In this document: piece by piece, positions 1 through 11,729 of the stretch | Layout of the letters: each line of letters begins with the position of its first letter | Numbering within the stretch: position 1 is the stretch's first letter | NCBI GenBank assembly: GCA_025094145.1 | Contig: JALLLS010000025.1 | Location: forward strand, 186,001 to 250,000 | DNA from: Spinellus fusiger | Lineage: Eukaryota; Mucoromycota; Mucoromycetes; Mucorales; Phycomycetaceae | DNA length: 64,000 nucleotides | Direction: 5' to 3' | Made by a program: the position numbers and the translations under genes | Notes under the pieces: generated by a model | Told to the model about the DNA's origin: nothing | The model's input: only the letters and a program-made list of their open reading frames with translations | Database searches by the model: none

Positions 1-362
1 ATCATGATTGGCTTTGTGCTTTTCACTGCGACCAATGCTGCCTAGGGGTAGACGTCCACAAGAGAAGGTGTCGTGAAGACGCTGTGAGAATTGGGTGAAG
101 TCTTCATAGCGACGTGCAATAGTGTACGTTCGGCGAGTCAATATTTTAGGTCCCAGGCGTGAAGTGACTTGGACATTCAGCTGCTGGGGATCTACGTCGA
201 TTAGAAACCATATTTTCTGATCTGTGCGCCTTTCAAAGCTTATAATTCTAGCCTGTTGAATAGGCGGTGCTAGTTTTACACCTGGACAGGACTGTTTGGT
301 CCTAGAATTAGAGGGTCTGGGGTGCAAGAGATGTGGTGGCATTTTAAATTGATCAGTGGCTG
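1..362 (-). CDS. PX-domain protein, partial (C-terminal part off the window)
   Basis: The reverse strand is open from about 362 to the window edge. The first ATG is at 342-340. An upstream acceptor (polypyrimidine tract then CTACAG, about 363-380) leaves the frame open before that ATG, so the exon may start at 362 with earlier exons unseen. The translation carries a phox-homology (PX) signature: a beta-strand ending KIWFLIDV, then the basic motif TYTIARRYEDFTQFSQRLHD, which matches the phosphoinositide-binding R-R/Y-x-D-F core of PX domains, then a basic loop (GSIGRSEKHK). PX domains bind phosphoinositides, typically PI3P, and target sorting nexins, PX-SH3 scaffolds or NADPH-oxidase-type regulators to membranes. 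The rest of the protein lies outside the window, so the subfamily cannot be told. The domain call is firm; the start is not. Confidence 0.7.
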
Positions 363-1954
363 TAGAGTAAAAAAAAAAAGAAGTAAAAGTAAACTATTGA
401 ATGGTCTCTTTATATATTTGCTTGTCATGGAAATCAAATATGGCGATGGCATTATTAATTTTCTTTTATTTTCGATTATGAGGGGGTGAGTACATTTGTA
501 GGGTATGGGTAGTAAAAGGAAAAGCAAGGGGGCTTCTTGTAGGGGCTGATCAAAAGAGGATGTCTGTAACAAACTCAGTACAGTCATTGCACCAGCAAAT
601 AACAGCATTCCAGTCCTATCACTGGATTTATCAAGGCCACTGAAGTGCCTCAAATAGTACTATGAAGATTCGATTGTGACTAGACAGGTGCCAAGCATGG
701 TGTAAAGTGAGGCAAGATTTCTAGGGAGACGTGATTCCATTCTTCTGTTCTGTGGCTTTGTCTCTCCGTAATTATCTTCAGTCAACATTTTGTGCGATGT
801 CATGTCTACCATGCGGCTTGCTGCTGAACTAAATTAGAAAATCATACATGGGCATAGAATAGGTAGTAAGAGAATGAAAATACTTCCACACTTTATAGGA
901 GGGCCTGGGTATTGGGAAGTGTTCTATTCAAAGAATAATAAAGAAGATACTGCCAAAAAGACACCCAAAGACACTCAGAAAAGACTCAAAGACAGTGGCT
1001 CCCAATAGCATAGGCAGGGTTGGTATCTATCTTTGTTTGTTCCAACCCCACCTGCCCTTATTCTCCCGGAACACTTGGTGGACTTTCCCGGCGATGATGG
1101 GGCAAGCAGGATGATGTGTCATACAGATCCTATTCATAGGTGAATTTGATTTTACCCTTGTCAGTGTTGAGCCTCCTCTTAGGTTACTTTATTGTAGGTT
1201 GGCAGACTCTTTTCCTATGTGGACAAGGGGGGGGAGGGGGACAAAGATGAAATCGAATGAAATCAAAATCAAATCAAAATCAAATCAAAATCAAATCAAA
1301 ATCAAATCAAAATCAAATCAAAATCAAATGTGTGTACAGTAAAATAGTCAGTGTGCCTAAAAGTGTTATTATTGTTTTATTAATCATGTCTCATAGGTTT
1401 ACTAAGACAATAGCGAAGAATGCTATGAACGTGGTTCTTATTCGCTGGTCTGGAATTATTCTCACTTTTGATACCCCTTCTTTCTCTCCACCTTTTTGTT
1501 TTCTCCCCTTTCTTTCGAATAGGCTCCAGGTACTCTCGAATAGCATTGGAGAAGCCATAGTGATGCTAGTGTGGGAAGGGTCGGATAGTGTGGGTGCGAT
1601 AGGCAAGGCAGGTACACCAGGTACGATGAGCACGAAGGGTGGGACCAATACGGAAAAGGTGTTGTCGTATGCTCAATGGTGTTGAATGATGCCACTAGTA
1701 CTAATCCTGCCTATCATATACGCTGCTTATAGTGTCACTAGTGCTACTAACAATCACAGCAATGAAGAGAGAACAATGTCATGGCGTGGCTCAATCAACA
1801 AAAGATCAAATTACTATCATTTATTAAGGGGATATGAACCCTTTTAACAAAATGAAGCACTCTATATGTATGTGTTTTATGAATGCTAAACAGGCGACTC
1901 TCCTATCTTTCAAAAAAAAAAAGGTAAAAGAAAGAATACTCATAAAAATATAGC
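363..1954. other. No gene supported; contains a short tandem repeat
   Basis: Upstream of the PX gene on its strand. A minus-strand reading at 653-276 is open but low-complexity, Leu-rich and out of frame with the PX exon; I do not take it as coding. Apart from the tandem repeat at 1256-1329 nothing is recognisable. Confidence 0.5.
1256..1329. repeat. 11-bp tandem repeat, about 6.5 copies
   Basis: Perfect or near-perfect repeats of AAATCAAAATC. The ORF through it (Lys/Ser/Asn/Gln/Ile-rich start) is an artefact of the repeat. Confidence 0.9.
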
Positions 1955-3044
1955 CTACACACCAGGAGATTTTTCTGGTCTTTAAGCGGTGATACCTCCT
2001 TCCTTTTACGACACAACACGATTTTGCCCTTTTATGGAATTGTGTGTAAAATCAAAGGTTTGCAAGTATCTAAATTATTATTTCTTTTTATGGATACCTC
2101 ACTATCAAATTGTATTATCAATAAAATATATTGTTTATGAATAAAATTGTTTATTGTAATAGTATAGATAATACTATAGTATGACTATAGCTACTGCCCA
2201 AGTGCATTCCCTCATAGCAATAGAATCTACACCCTAAAAGCCTTGTGCTTTATTCTTGGGAGATAGATAACTATGCTCAGGAGTATACCCTAGACAGCCT
2301 AGACACCTTAGACAGTATAAAAGACCACCTGAGACTGACTTGAAAGGAGTCTTTATTTATTAACAATGCAATGAGTGTCCTGTACATTAGAATAAGCCAT
2401 AGCCCAGATGAAGACACTGTTTACCTTTTTACTTTCAGAATAGCCTTTGGTGGTATCTACAATTTCTATCTATGCTGGTAAGGTATACACTATAGCCTCT
2501 ACTCATAAAATTCACAAGTCAAACATTTCATACTCTATTTGCCATGAGCCTAAAGGACAGTATTAGAAACAATACTTTGTTCTCATTAAGTACTATTGTT
2601 AATACTAGTTACAATGAGACAGTTGGAGTGATTATGAATATTGAGTCAATGAATGGCTATAATGCTCTTAATATAGTTGTATTTGATTCTATTTTATGGA
2701 CAATAATCACTAGAGTTAACTCTATAAGTTCTATAATATATCTTTCTTAGCAGTGTTATACTGCAAATACTATGGGCTTATAGTTAACACATTATGTTAA
2801 ACAATAAATGCAGTGACTGAGTTGTAATATTGGGATGATTCTTGTTCTATTTCTTGTCTTTACAGCCAATTCTATACTTTTTAATTACAAAGTCAGTAGC
2901 CATTGCTAAAACAGGCAAGTAGAGTTTGGAATAGTTCATTTAGACAGCGAAAAAGCATTTTAAAACACATTAGCCAATCATAAAAATATTGCAGTTTTAT
3001 TCTCAGGATATTTCCTTATATATCCCAAAAATCTTTGGGTGTGT
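1955..3044 (+). mobile_element. Non-autonomous TIR element related to the Fanzor element
   Basis: The left end (CTACACACCAGGAGATTTTT) and the inverted right end (ACACACCCAAAGATTTTTGG read on the other strand) form an imperfect terminal inverted repeat. About 500 bp of the left part (1960-2480) aligns with 47243-47770, and the last 150 bp with 50625-50784, the ends of the Fanzor-carrying element. The interior (2480-2870) is shared with the inverted copy at 35060-36367 and holds no convincing protein (one 68-codon ORF at 2544, composition like noncoding DNA). It is therefore a MITE-like deletion derivative that would need transposase in trans. The exact end bases and target duplication are not certain. 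Confidence 0.7.
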
Positions 3045-3124
3045 ATCTATAATCTATCTATAATCTATCTATAATCTATCTATAATCTATCTATAATCTA
3101 TCTATAATCTATAATCTATAATAT
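3045..3124. repeat. 11-bp tandem repeat
   Basis: About seven copies of CTATAATCTAT, abutting the right end of the TIR element at 3044. Confidence 0.9.
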
Positions 3125-3595
3125 AGAAACCCCCAGAAAAGCATCTCTTTGTTATTTGCAAAGTACTTGGAATTCATGCAACACATAATGTAAATATCTC
3201 CTTATCTCTTTCATTTCCCTTTCTACTTACCCGATTTATCTGATTCTCACTGAACCCACGGCTTGAGAATAAAAATAAACAAGACGCATTGTCCGAATCA
3301 CACTTGGACTATAAAATTGCCTAATAAGAAGAATAGATGAAAATAAATAACAAAAATAAAAATAAAATAAAGAAACAGCGTGTCTCCTTGCATACATCTT
3401 GCAGCCTGCATCGACCCCATTGACTCAGATGTCCTCACAGACCACCTCCTGTGTGACGTCACTCTTATCCTGTGCTCTCTCTTTCTCTTGCTCTTCTGTG
3501 ACTACTCAGTATTTGCACCAACACAATCACATACCAAATACAGTAATCAAGGGCACCCTTTATCCCCCTCTCCTTTGACCGGCTTAAAGAACGCC

Positions 3596-5828
3596 ATGTC
3601 CGAAACTGACGCTATTCCCTTTGTCCACTACTACTGTGACTGTCCAGATTTCGCCAAACATACCGATAACAACGATGAGTGTCGTACGGAAGAACCCACC
3701 GTCAAAAAAACACCCTTGTTTGACGAAAAACCCGAGTTTCTGACTGTAGATTCGCCTTCTCCGTCAAGAAGTAGCTCTACGCGTACTACAGACCTACTGC
3801 CTAATGTATCCACTTCTCTTGCTAGACAGCATCTCCTGTCTTCTCATGCCTCTCACTATGTCTACCCTCTCTCTCGCCTGTATTTCTGTGAAGACTGCCA
3901 CCAGATTAGGTGTCCATCATGTGTTCAGGACGAGATTGTCTCCTATTACTGCCCCAATTGTCTGTTTGAAGTCCCTACTGCCAGTGTAAAGAGTGAAAAG
4001 AACAGGTAGACGAGTGGTTACTCTTGTTTCTTTATCTCTTATAATGTAGATGTGCTCGTAACTGTTTCCAGTGTCCTATCTGCCAAAACACACTGTCAGT
4101 TGTTGCTGCCCACGAACCCACCACGCCCAGTGCTGCTACTACAGCGGCCGGGCCTTATTTCTTGGCCTGCAACGTGTGTCGTTGGAATTCACAAGAAATT
4201 GGCATGACATTTGAAAAGCCCACCAGTTTAGCATGTAAGTAGGAGTGATCCACACAATAGCCATCATCATTAGTATGACTATTCGTGTTACTATTACTAT
4301 GATCATTATGGGTACACTAAGATTCTTTCTTATTGAATGCAGTACAGCTCCAGAAGAACGAAGAAGCCCTTCCTGACGCCAAGGAGTTTGACCATTTGAA
4401 AGAACATTTTGAGAAGCATCTGCGTGTCAATGCACCTCCTTCTTTGCCCAGCAGCTTCTTCTCTTTCTCCAACACAGGCACCTTTAGTAAAATGATGGGC
4501 AGTCAGTTTCCTGGAGACACACCCACACAAGGAAAAATGGATGACATTTCTACGTATGAGCCTAGTCTACAAGTGTTCAATGATGATTCAAAGACCTTGG
4601 ACACACTGATCAGTCTTCGAAGTGTGGATCAAAGTAAGCAACACATGAAAATGATAGAAAGGAGACTAATGGAATGCCATTTCAGTCTCTTCTCTTCAAC
4701 AACGCTTTACACAACTCAATGAACAACCTCACCAGCTGTTGTAAGTCATAAAGTGAAAAAGAAAGGAAACAGTGGCATTAATAGAGTGACGCTAGTAAAA
4801 TACATCCTCAGAGAATCCATCTTTGTATCAAACGATCCAAACGGTGCCGTACCTGTCGACATATTCTTATTAAACCAGAACAAAAAGCCCAAGCAACTCG
4901 ATTCAAGATTAAACTTGTAGCCATGTACAGTCCATAGATTGCTATACATGACTCATTGTGTCTTTTTTATTTATTTTTATTTATTTATTTACTACTACTA
5001 CTACTAGGAACTATATCCCTAACATTACTATTATCAAGATGCCTAGAAAGACCTGGCCCCTTCAACTTGGCATCCCAACCCAATTTGTATTAAAATTCAC
5101 CAACCCACTCTATGAAGAAATGAATATTACATTAGCTACACCCCAGACACACAACATATCAACAGTAGAAGAAACAACACCTTTGAACAACCAAGCCAAG
5201 ATGAAGGGAAAGGTAAAGAAGAATGCAATGGAGAATGGACTGACGAATAGGCTAGGTGACAATTCTCTCTCCTCACTTCACTGTGGGTGCCTATAATGAA
5301 ACGATTGAATACGACGACGAGTTGTATTCTAATGGAACCAATGCACGCAAAGCAAGCCACAGTAGTGCGCATGGCACAGCCTTGGGAGGACCCTCTTCCT
5401 CTTCTTGGACAAATGGTGTTTATGATAAGCGCAACAATTATACCAGTGTCGTTGTGGAAATTGTCCCTGAACAGACAGGAGAATGGACGGTAAAGAAAGA
5501 AAGAAGGAAGGAAGGAAAAAGAGAGAGGGAGATAGAACAGTGGGCCTATTTATCCCATAAGATCCACTCACTCTTCTTTATGCATGTAGTTTCCCTTGCT
5601 TGTTACTTATAGCTACAAATCAGACGAAGGACGTATGGATGTGTCTTCGGGTGACATGGAAGAGATGGACTTTGAGGAGATGGACCCAGATGATAGCTTT
5701 ACTGGTTCTAGAAAAGCAAACTCCATGCGTACAGAAGACGATCGTACTAAAAGCTATTCCTTTTGGTGTTTAGTAGGACTTGGCCATGTATCGCAAGGAG
5801 ACACTCGGCCTTTGATGGACACTGTTTA

Positions 5829-5829
<1 letters not shown>
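3596..5829 (+). CDS. dctn4: Dynactin subunit 4 (p62)
   Basis: Proposed exons: 3596-4005, 4050-4234, 4343-4633, 4686-4740, 4796-4924, 5008-5212, 5256-5489, 5590-5829. Phases agree throughout and give about 582 residues; animal DCTN4 is about 460. Dynactin p62 belongs to the pointed-end complex of dynactin, the dynein activator, and helps link it to cargo. Family marks are the N-terminal zinc-binding cysteine pairs (FCEDCHQIRCPSC, YYCPNC, CFQCPIC), a second cysteine pair in ACNVCRW, the segment LCIKRSKRCRTCRHIL, then NYIPNITII and TILSPHFTVGAYNETIEYD, all in the usual DCTN4 order. The ATG at 3596 is preferred over the alternative upstream start at 3380, whose extra residues are hydrophobic and unlike the family. 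Further small 3' exons around 5920-6112 (an open segment with EWTPLTEKKFIDDYDYVD) are possible. The gene converges with tbcc. Confidence 0.85.

Positions 5830-5851
<22 letters not shown>
5830..5851. repeat. (TA)n microsatellite
   Basis: About ten TA units directly after the proposed dctn4 stop. Confidence 0.9.
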
Positions 5852-5864
<13 letters not shown>

Positions 5865-7141
5865 AAAAAGTGTTTATATAAAACCATAACCCTTTTTATA
5901 TATTTATATAAAAAAGAAGAAGGTGAGGTTGTTGTTATAGGTAAACCATCGAAAACAGCTGCTGTGCATAAGAGAAGCAGTGTGACTGACTGACTGGCTC
6001 TCTCCAGTAAAAGTAGCAGTCCCAGAGAATGGACGCCCTTAACCGAGAAGAAGTTCATAGATGATTACGATTATGTTGATACCAATAAGAGGAACTGTAA
6101 AGAACAAGCGTGAATAAGTTATGCTATGAGTGGAAATAGAAACCTACTCCTCATAAGTGTCCGTACAGCAGAGATTAAGTTGATTATCTTTGACTTGACG
6201 GACTGCGACTGGTCACTACCAAACCCAGTGTCTACATGGCCACTCCATCCAACTGCACAAGTCTTCATTAGGAACAGTCTTTGGGTAGAACTTACTTTTT
6301 GCTAGGAATCTTTCTTCACTTAAAATGGCTACAGCATTAATAAAGCATAATAGACTGTAGAAGAGCTGTCCTAGAACAAGTGCCATAGTATGAGGGGGAG
6401 GGAAAGTAGCCTTGGAAAATAGGTGGCCTTGTCACGTCCATTGGAGGTCGGCTGTGACTGTTATAAGCACATACCATAGATAGTGGTGTGGTTCTCTATT
6501 ATCTTTAGTATCACCTATACTCTATGGTAACTGGTAGTTAAAAGAGGATAAAGAAAAGATCCATCAAAGAATAGTGTAGGCTGTTACTTTAGTGGTGCCT
6601 GTATTAGATGAAGATTGTATGTATTCATTGAGATGATCACCAGTACATAAGACACAGGTTAGTTTAATTGGCCCATGTCTTGTCCCTAATTCTTCTGTTA
6701 ACAAATGCACACTCGATTTATTCTGTGGTTATTTCCTCTTATCCTATTTCATCTTATCCTATTTCATCTATAGGGATACTGATATAAACACTGAATAACT
6801 CCAGTATATGATATAAATGGTCATAAAAGAATGTTTGAATGGATCAACCTATCAAACTTATTGAATGGCTGTCTAGGATATCCACTGTAATCCTGGCTAC
6901 AGAATCAACTCTCAACGAGTTTATAGGAACATTATTTTTGTTTATCTTTATTCAACACTATAAGAAGTAGACTGTTGTATTTATCAGACTATGTTTTATG
7001 AATGAAGAATGAATCTTGTGCACAGTATACTCTTCAATGATGGTCTTTCTTTTTCTTTTGATGAGTAGGGGGAGAGATGAGGACATGGGCCACCCTAAAA
7101 TCTATATACTTCTATTGTAAACATGTATTAATTTCAATCGT
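5852..7141. other. Intergenic region between convergent dctn4 and tbcc
   Basis: The only candidate coding material is at 5980-6112, open in one frame and ending at a TGA, possibly a 3' exon of dctn4. The rest (6113-7141) shows no ORF or repeat I recognise and probably holds both 3' UTRs. Confidence 0.5.
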
Positions 7142-8524
7142 CTATACATCTTTCGGAAGATACTCTAATAGTTTAGTAAGACGATCTTCTGGCACTGGTG
7201 GTGTTGATTCTATGACGGATGGTGTAAGACAAGTAATGGCATCATATCGACTAATCTCTTCTTCTTCCATGACTCTCCAGTTAGGAGATGCTGTTTTCTT
7301 CAACCAATTGAAGTCTTCCATTTGATTAAAGTAGTTTAAAACCTATTGCATAGATCCATTCCATATAAATAGATATAAGACAGTGCATAATACAACTCTA
7401 CCATCCCATATGTATATAAAAGTGCAAATGCATTACCTTTTCTTGTTTCTTAAAAGGTCCTACGCGAACATTTTGGGAGTCTTCAATGATAGGATGACTG
7501 GACACACAAAGAAGAATGTCGACATTCTCGGCATCATGCATACGGAACTACAGTGTAAACTTCATTGTCTTTCTCTTACACTCTACCTGGTGGCAGTCAA
7601 TCACCATAATTGATTTACTGAATCCGTAGAGAAGAACAGATCCTTCTACCGTGCCACATAATATGATGCATTCAGTGACGTTTTTAATATGAACAGCTGA
7701 GACACATAATGTATCATCCAAAAGAGACACGACACAACGATGGAGATTGGATAAAGACACATCTCTGCTCTTTCTATCACTTGGACTTAAATCCTTCAAG
7801 GTCAGCCATTGATGAGAAATATCGGAGAATCGTAACATGTCTTCGTCCTCTGTTTTTGTGAAAGAAGAGACAGCCATTGCTGGGACTAGACACAAAAGTA
7901 GTTTGTTAGAACTACACTGTTACTATTCTATCTTCCTAGAGAAGTGCCACTATCTGTTATTTATATTTATATTTATACTCATATTATTATTATTATCATT
8001 ATCATTATAATAATAATAATAGCACCTCCTTTACCTGGCACAGCCTGAACACGAATCACTGGATTCTCAGTCTTTGCTTTACGTGATTTAAAAGAAAATT
8101 TTGGCTTGGGAATTAGCTTGGCTCGGTCCACTTCTAATGCCTGACTCAGGGCTTTGATTTGCTATACCAACAAAGATACATCAACCTCAGTCTCTATGGC
8201 TCTCCTTTATTTCTTACAAGCGTGTACTGTCGTTCATCATAGGGAGGAATAAAGGCAGTGGCTTTCGTCAAATTTTTCTCGAGTGTGTTGATTCTTTGTA
8301 GTAGTGTGTTAAAGTGATTGGGCAGTTGTGTTGTGGTTAATGACCTGGACTGCTCCATCTGCTTCTCGATCTCTTTACCAGCAAGTGATCAATAAGACTG
8401 TATGCCAGTAACTACTTTGCTATTGATTCTTCTTTTTTATTTTATTTTTACCTTGACGCTCTAGTTTGAACTCATTCCAAAAGTGTAATGAGGCATCGGT
8501 GGAATTACTAGCGAGATCTGACAT
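7142..8524 (-). CDS. tbcc: Tubulin-folding cofactor C (TBCC)
   Basis: Minus-strand exons in order: 8524-8452, 8372-8218, 8161-8035, 7885-7587, 7547-7437, 7342-7142. Phases match and give about 321 residues; human TBCC is 346. TBCC is the GTPase-activating factor that completes alpha/beta-tubulin dimer assembly. The N-terminal third is a helical spectrin-like segment (TDASLHFWNEFKLERQ). The C-terminal half is the C-CAP/cofactor C beta-helix: CVVSLLDDTL, SAVHIKNVTECIILCG, VEGSVLLYGFSKS, then the arginine-finger motif QFRMH. HPIIEDSQNVRVGPF and the terminal DFNWLKKTASPNW are typical family endings. The intron between CAG and TTC, splitting the QFRMH motif, is only 39 nt; retaining it gives an in-frame stop. 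A start at 8563 would add 13 residues. Confidence 0.88.
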
Positions 8525-9050
8525 GACAGAGTTTGAGTTGGTTGTTATGTCTTTCCTGTGCATAATTCTATGGTCCGGCCAATCAGAAACCGGCGAATGA
8601 CGTAAAGAAAGAGTATAAATATAAAACAAATATGCAAAAAGGTGGTTTAGTAGTCCAGTTTCTGTTTTTATAAATATATATTCATACTGGAACATTGGAT
8701 GAAAAGATATGGATGATGAATAGTGCTTGTTATAGGTTACAGAAAATAATTATTTATGGGTGTGTAGTGGTAATAGAAAACATAACAAAGAAAATTTGGT
8801 AATTTCACAAAGCTATTGTTGGAAACAGGGAGACCTGGCCACCTATTTCAAGAGAACTTATTATAGTATTTCCATATATGTAAAATGTAGAATAGCATAA
8901 ATAGTGAGAGCAGATGCACCCTTTGCATCTTTGAGAAATACACTCTTTTAAAACCAAATAGCACACCATTTGCTCAAGGATTCTTAACACTATCAAATAA
9001 ACCCTTGAACTGCAATTTCTTAGGTAAATGGAGTTCTGAGTCATAGACTA
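8525..9050. other. Upstream region of tbcc, no gene seen
   Basis: AT-rich; small ORFs on the minus strand show no family resemblance. Ends at the TA that borders the composite Tc1. Confidence 0.5.
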
Positions 9051-10908
9051 CAGTTCAAAGTATTTTTTTATTTTTAGGTGTTGGTTGCTATTCGTGCATT
9101 GGGCATATCAGCCACCCTATGAGAACTTTTGAGAGAAAATAAGAATAAACATATAAACACTTCAAATACAAAAGTGAAATAATAATAATGCAAAGAGAGA
9201 GGAAACAAAGAGAAAAAAGAATACAAAACCTCAAATGAGGGAAAAATAATGAAAAATGGGTAATGATGGTAAAATGAGAATTATGAATAGATATCCAAAA
9301 GGCCATAAAGTCAGCAAGGAAACCAGGACACCAAAAAGATAACTGTCATCCTGTGGTGATTCGAAATCCAACGAGGGATACTTAGAGCAACTCGGACAAT
9401 CCCGAGAATATATGTAGCAACTACACTAGCAGCTTCTGGCTTTGCTAAACATGTTATGAATAGGTGGTAGAGGAGAGATCGGAGGAAAAGTGAAGATACA
9501 GCGTCTGTTGCTGAAGGAGTCTTTGCACTCTATGGCGGCGTTGGCATTCCTGCTCAACACAAAAAAGGTGTATAAAGTGTCTGGTATACACTATAATTTA
9601 TTTTATTTTCTGATATGATTCGTGTATAGGAAAATACTTATTCTTTTTCATAAAAACATACATTAAACACATAGTAGAAACTTCAAAATAGGATAGAGTA
9701 TAAAGAATATCAACAGGATAATATATACATTTGTATTGGGTGGAAACCCTTAGTATTTGGTGTTTCTACTCTTGGTCTTTATCACAGTCCTACATCTCCA
9801 ATGTATGCTGTTGATGAGGCTATTGGTAACCTCTTTGGTGATTCTCTCCCATTCTTGGACCAGGAGAGCCTTCAAATCCTGGAGAGTGCTTGCTAGGGTC
9901 ATCCTCTTCCGAAATGCTCTGTCCAACTCTTCCCAAGGATGCTCAATTGGGTTCAGATTAGGGCTCTGAGAGGACCATCTCTCTATCGTGACAATACCCC
10001 TCTCATCCTTCCATTTCCTAGTCTCCTTACTAGTATGGCAACTGGCATTGTCCTCTTGAAGAACACAACATGCCTCTGGATTTATTACTGAAAGACAAGC
10101 CAGCCCAGGGCAATAGGCCTATTCTAAAATACTAATGTAATTGGCACTATTGATAGATTCCTCCACCATGACAAGTCTACCAACACCTTCACCAGAAAAG
10201 AGAACCCTACACCATCACCCCACCATCACCAAACTTCATCGTTGGCTTCACATTTTTTGGTAGAAGTCTCTTTTTCTTGCGTACCACCCTGTTACGGTGG
10301 CTGTTTGAGATGAGTTGAAACTTGGAATCATCAGGCCAGATAACTGTCTTCCAGTCTTCTTCAGTCCAGTGGAGGCGGGCTTTGGTCCAATCAAGCATCA
10401 ACTTCTTGCGCTTGTTGGTGAGAGCAGGCTTTCTTATCACCCTGTAAGAAGAAAGGCCAATCTTCATCATTTTTTGAAATGTCGTCATGGACATCTGAGT
10501 GGCCATTCCCTGATAAAGCTCCCTCATGCTCTGGAAGGAGTCCCTTGATACCTCGCGAGAGAATTATCTCTCGTCCCTCTCCGTCAGAATGGAGTTGCGC
10601 CCGGAGCCTTTTCCTGCTTTGAAACTGCTAATTTCCCTATATCTATTCACAATAAGGCTGACAGCGGGCCGACTGAAGCCAAACATGGCTGCAATCTCCA
10701 CTTGGCTGGTGCCATGTTGAGTGGCCTTTTGAACAATGAGTTGACGAGTAAAGTCGTCAATATTCCTCTTTCTTGTTTCCAATAAGCTTGGTGGCTTGTT
10801 CCGTAGTGTTAGACATAATGGATGTTATAGCGGAAAAAGAAGAAATGAGGAATAAGCAAAATAAAGGTAGGAAAATAAAAAAGATTATAGAGTTTACACT
10901 GGACACTG
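9051..10908 (-). mobile_element. Composite Tc1/mariner element: Tc1 (9575-10908) plus about 524 bp of carried flank (9051-9574)
   Basis: The Tc1 proper is bounded by inverted ends (AAGTGTCTGGTATACAC on the left, TTTACACTGGACACTG on the right) with TA dinucleotides outside. Its transposase reads on the minus strand from an ATG at 10816 to a stop at 9750, with an N-terminal helix-turn-helix (VEIAAMFGFSRPAVSLIVNR), the first catalytic Asp in VIWPDDSKFQL and SPNLNPIEHPW leading to the third acidic residue. Premature stops and shifts break it, so it is a pseudogene. The 9051-9574 segment is the same, in the same relation to the Tc1, as 55157-55683. It ends at CAGTTCAAAG next to a TA, so the whole 1858 bp behaves as one unit. 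The opposite flanks differ between the two loci. Confidence 0.75.
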
Positions 10909-11729
10909 TATACCTCATACTATATAAAATTAGATAAGAGCCAGTTTTTGGCAGTCTATACTTAGCCTAATATTATCTTATTATCTATTATAGGTGATTA
11001 TGGGTTCTGAAATGAGAGTAATAAAGACAGTATCCAAAGAAAACAAGAGTGTACAAACTCCAACAACTCGGTCTCTTTTGATAAGTGCTCAATTTTGAAG
11101 CCTAATTTCTGTTTTATGAATTGATATACTTAATTAAAAGATAAGAAAATAGAGTACTTCACAGAAACACCTTAATAGTGACAGCTGTTTATATGGATAC
11201 ACATGATATTAAGATACACAAGCTGTTATCTTCCCGATATTCAGTGACATAGCTCAACATGGATCTTAGTTCATTTCATCCGTTCATCATGTTAATATAG
11301 TCTGACTTAGTCATTCCTGTCTTTGACTATAATCTATAGGGTATTGCTTTGAAGTTGAATAGATCACAATAAGAGTTTTCAGCTACTTTCAAGTCGACTC
11401 TAAATTAGTATGCACATAAAATAATGTCCAGTGGTTTAGATACCAATACTGAAGAAAAGGAGGGTCTATAGACTTGATAACACGACTATTAAAGAGATAC
11501 TCAATAGTTATAATCTCTCAACCAAGTATTTATCTTTAATCTATATGTAAATTTCTATACATATATTAATCTGCCAAAAGTGATAGACAACAGAAGAAAA
11601 AAAGGTTTTAGCCTTACACTATGCATGTTCTAGACCTATTTATAGATTTTACATTGAAATAAAAAGAGTTTATTTTATTTTTCTCTCCTTCTTTTATACA
11701 TCCCTTTATTTCTCTTATTTTCTTTTAAA
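10909..11729. other. No gene seen; probable upstream region of the next gene
   Basis: AT-rich with no ORF of note. A pyrimidine-rich tract (about 11670-11725) directly precedes the ATG at 11730, as is common in fungal promoters. Confidence 0.4.

Noticed and set aside
276..653. 125-codon minus-strand ORF upstream of the PX exon
   Set aside because: Leu/Phe-rich, includes translated poly-T tract, and is in a different frame from the clear PX coding exon.
1257..1685. 142-codon plus ORF
   Set aside because: Its start is the 11-bp tandem repeat and the rest has no family features; overlapping ORFs on the other strand are equally long.
3045..3124. CRISPR-like array
   Set aside because: Units of 11 bp without unique spacers, in a eukaryotic genome; it is a plain tandem repeat.
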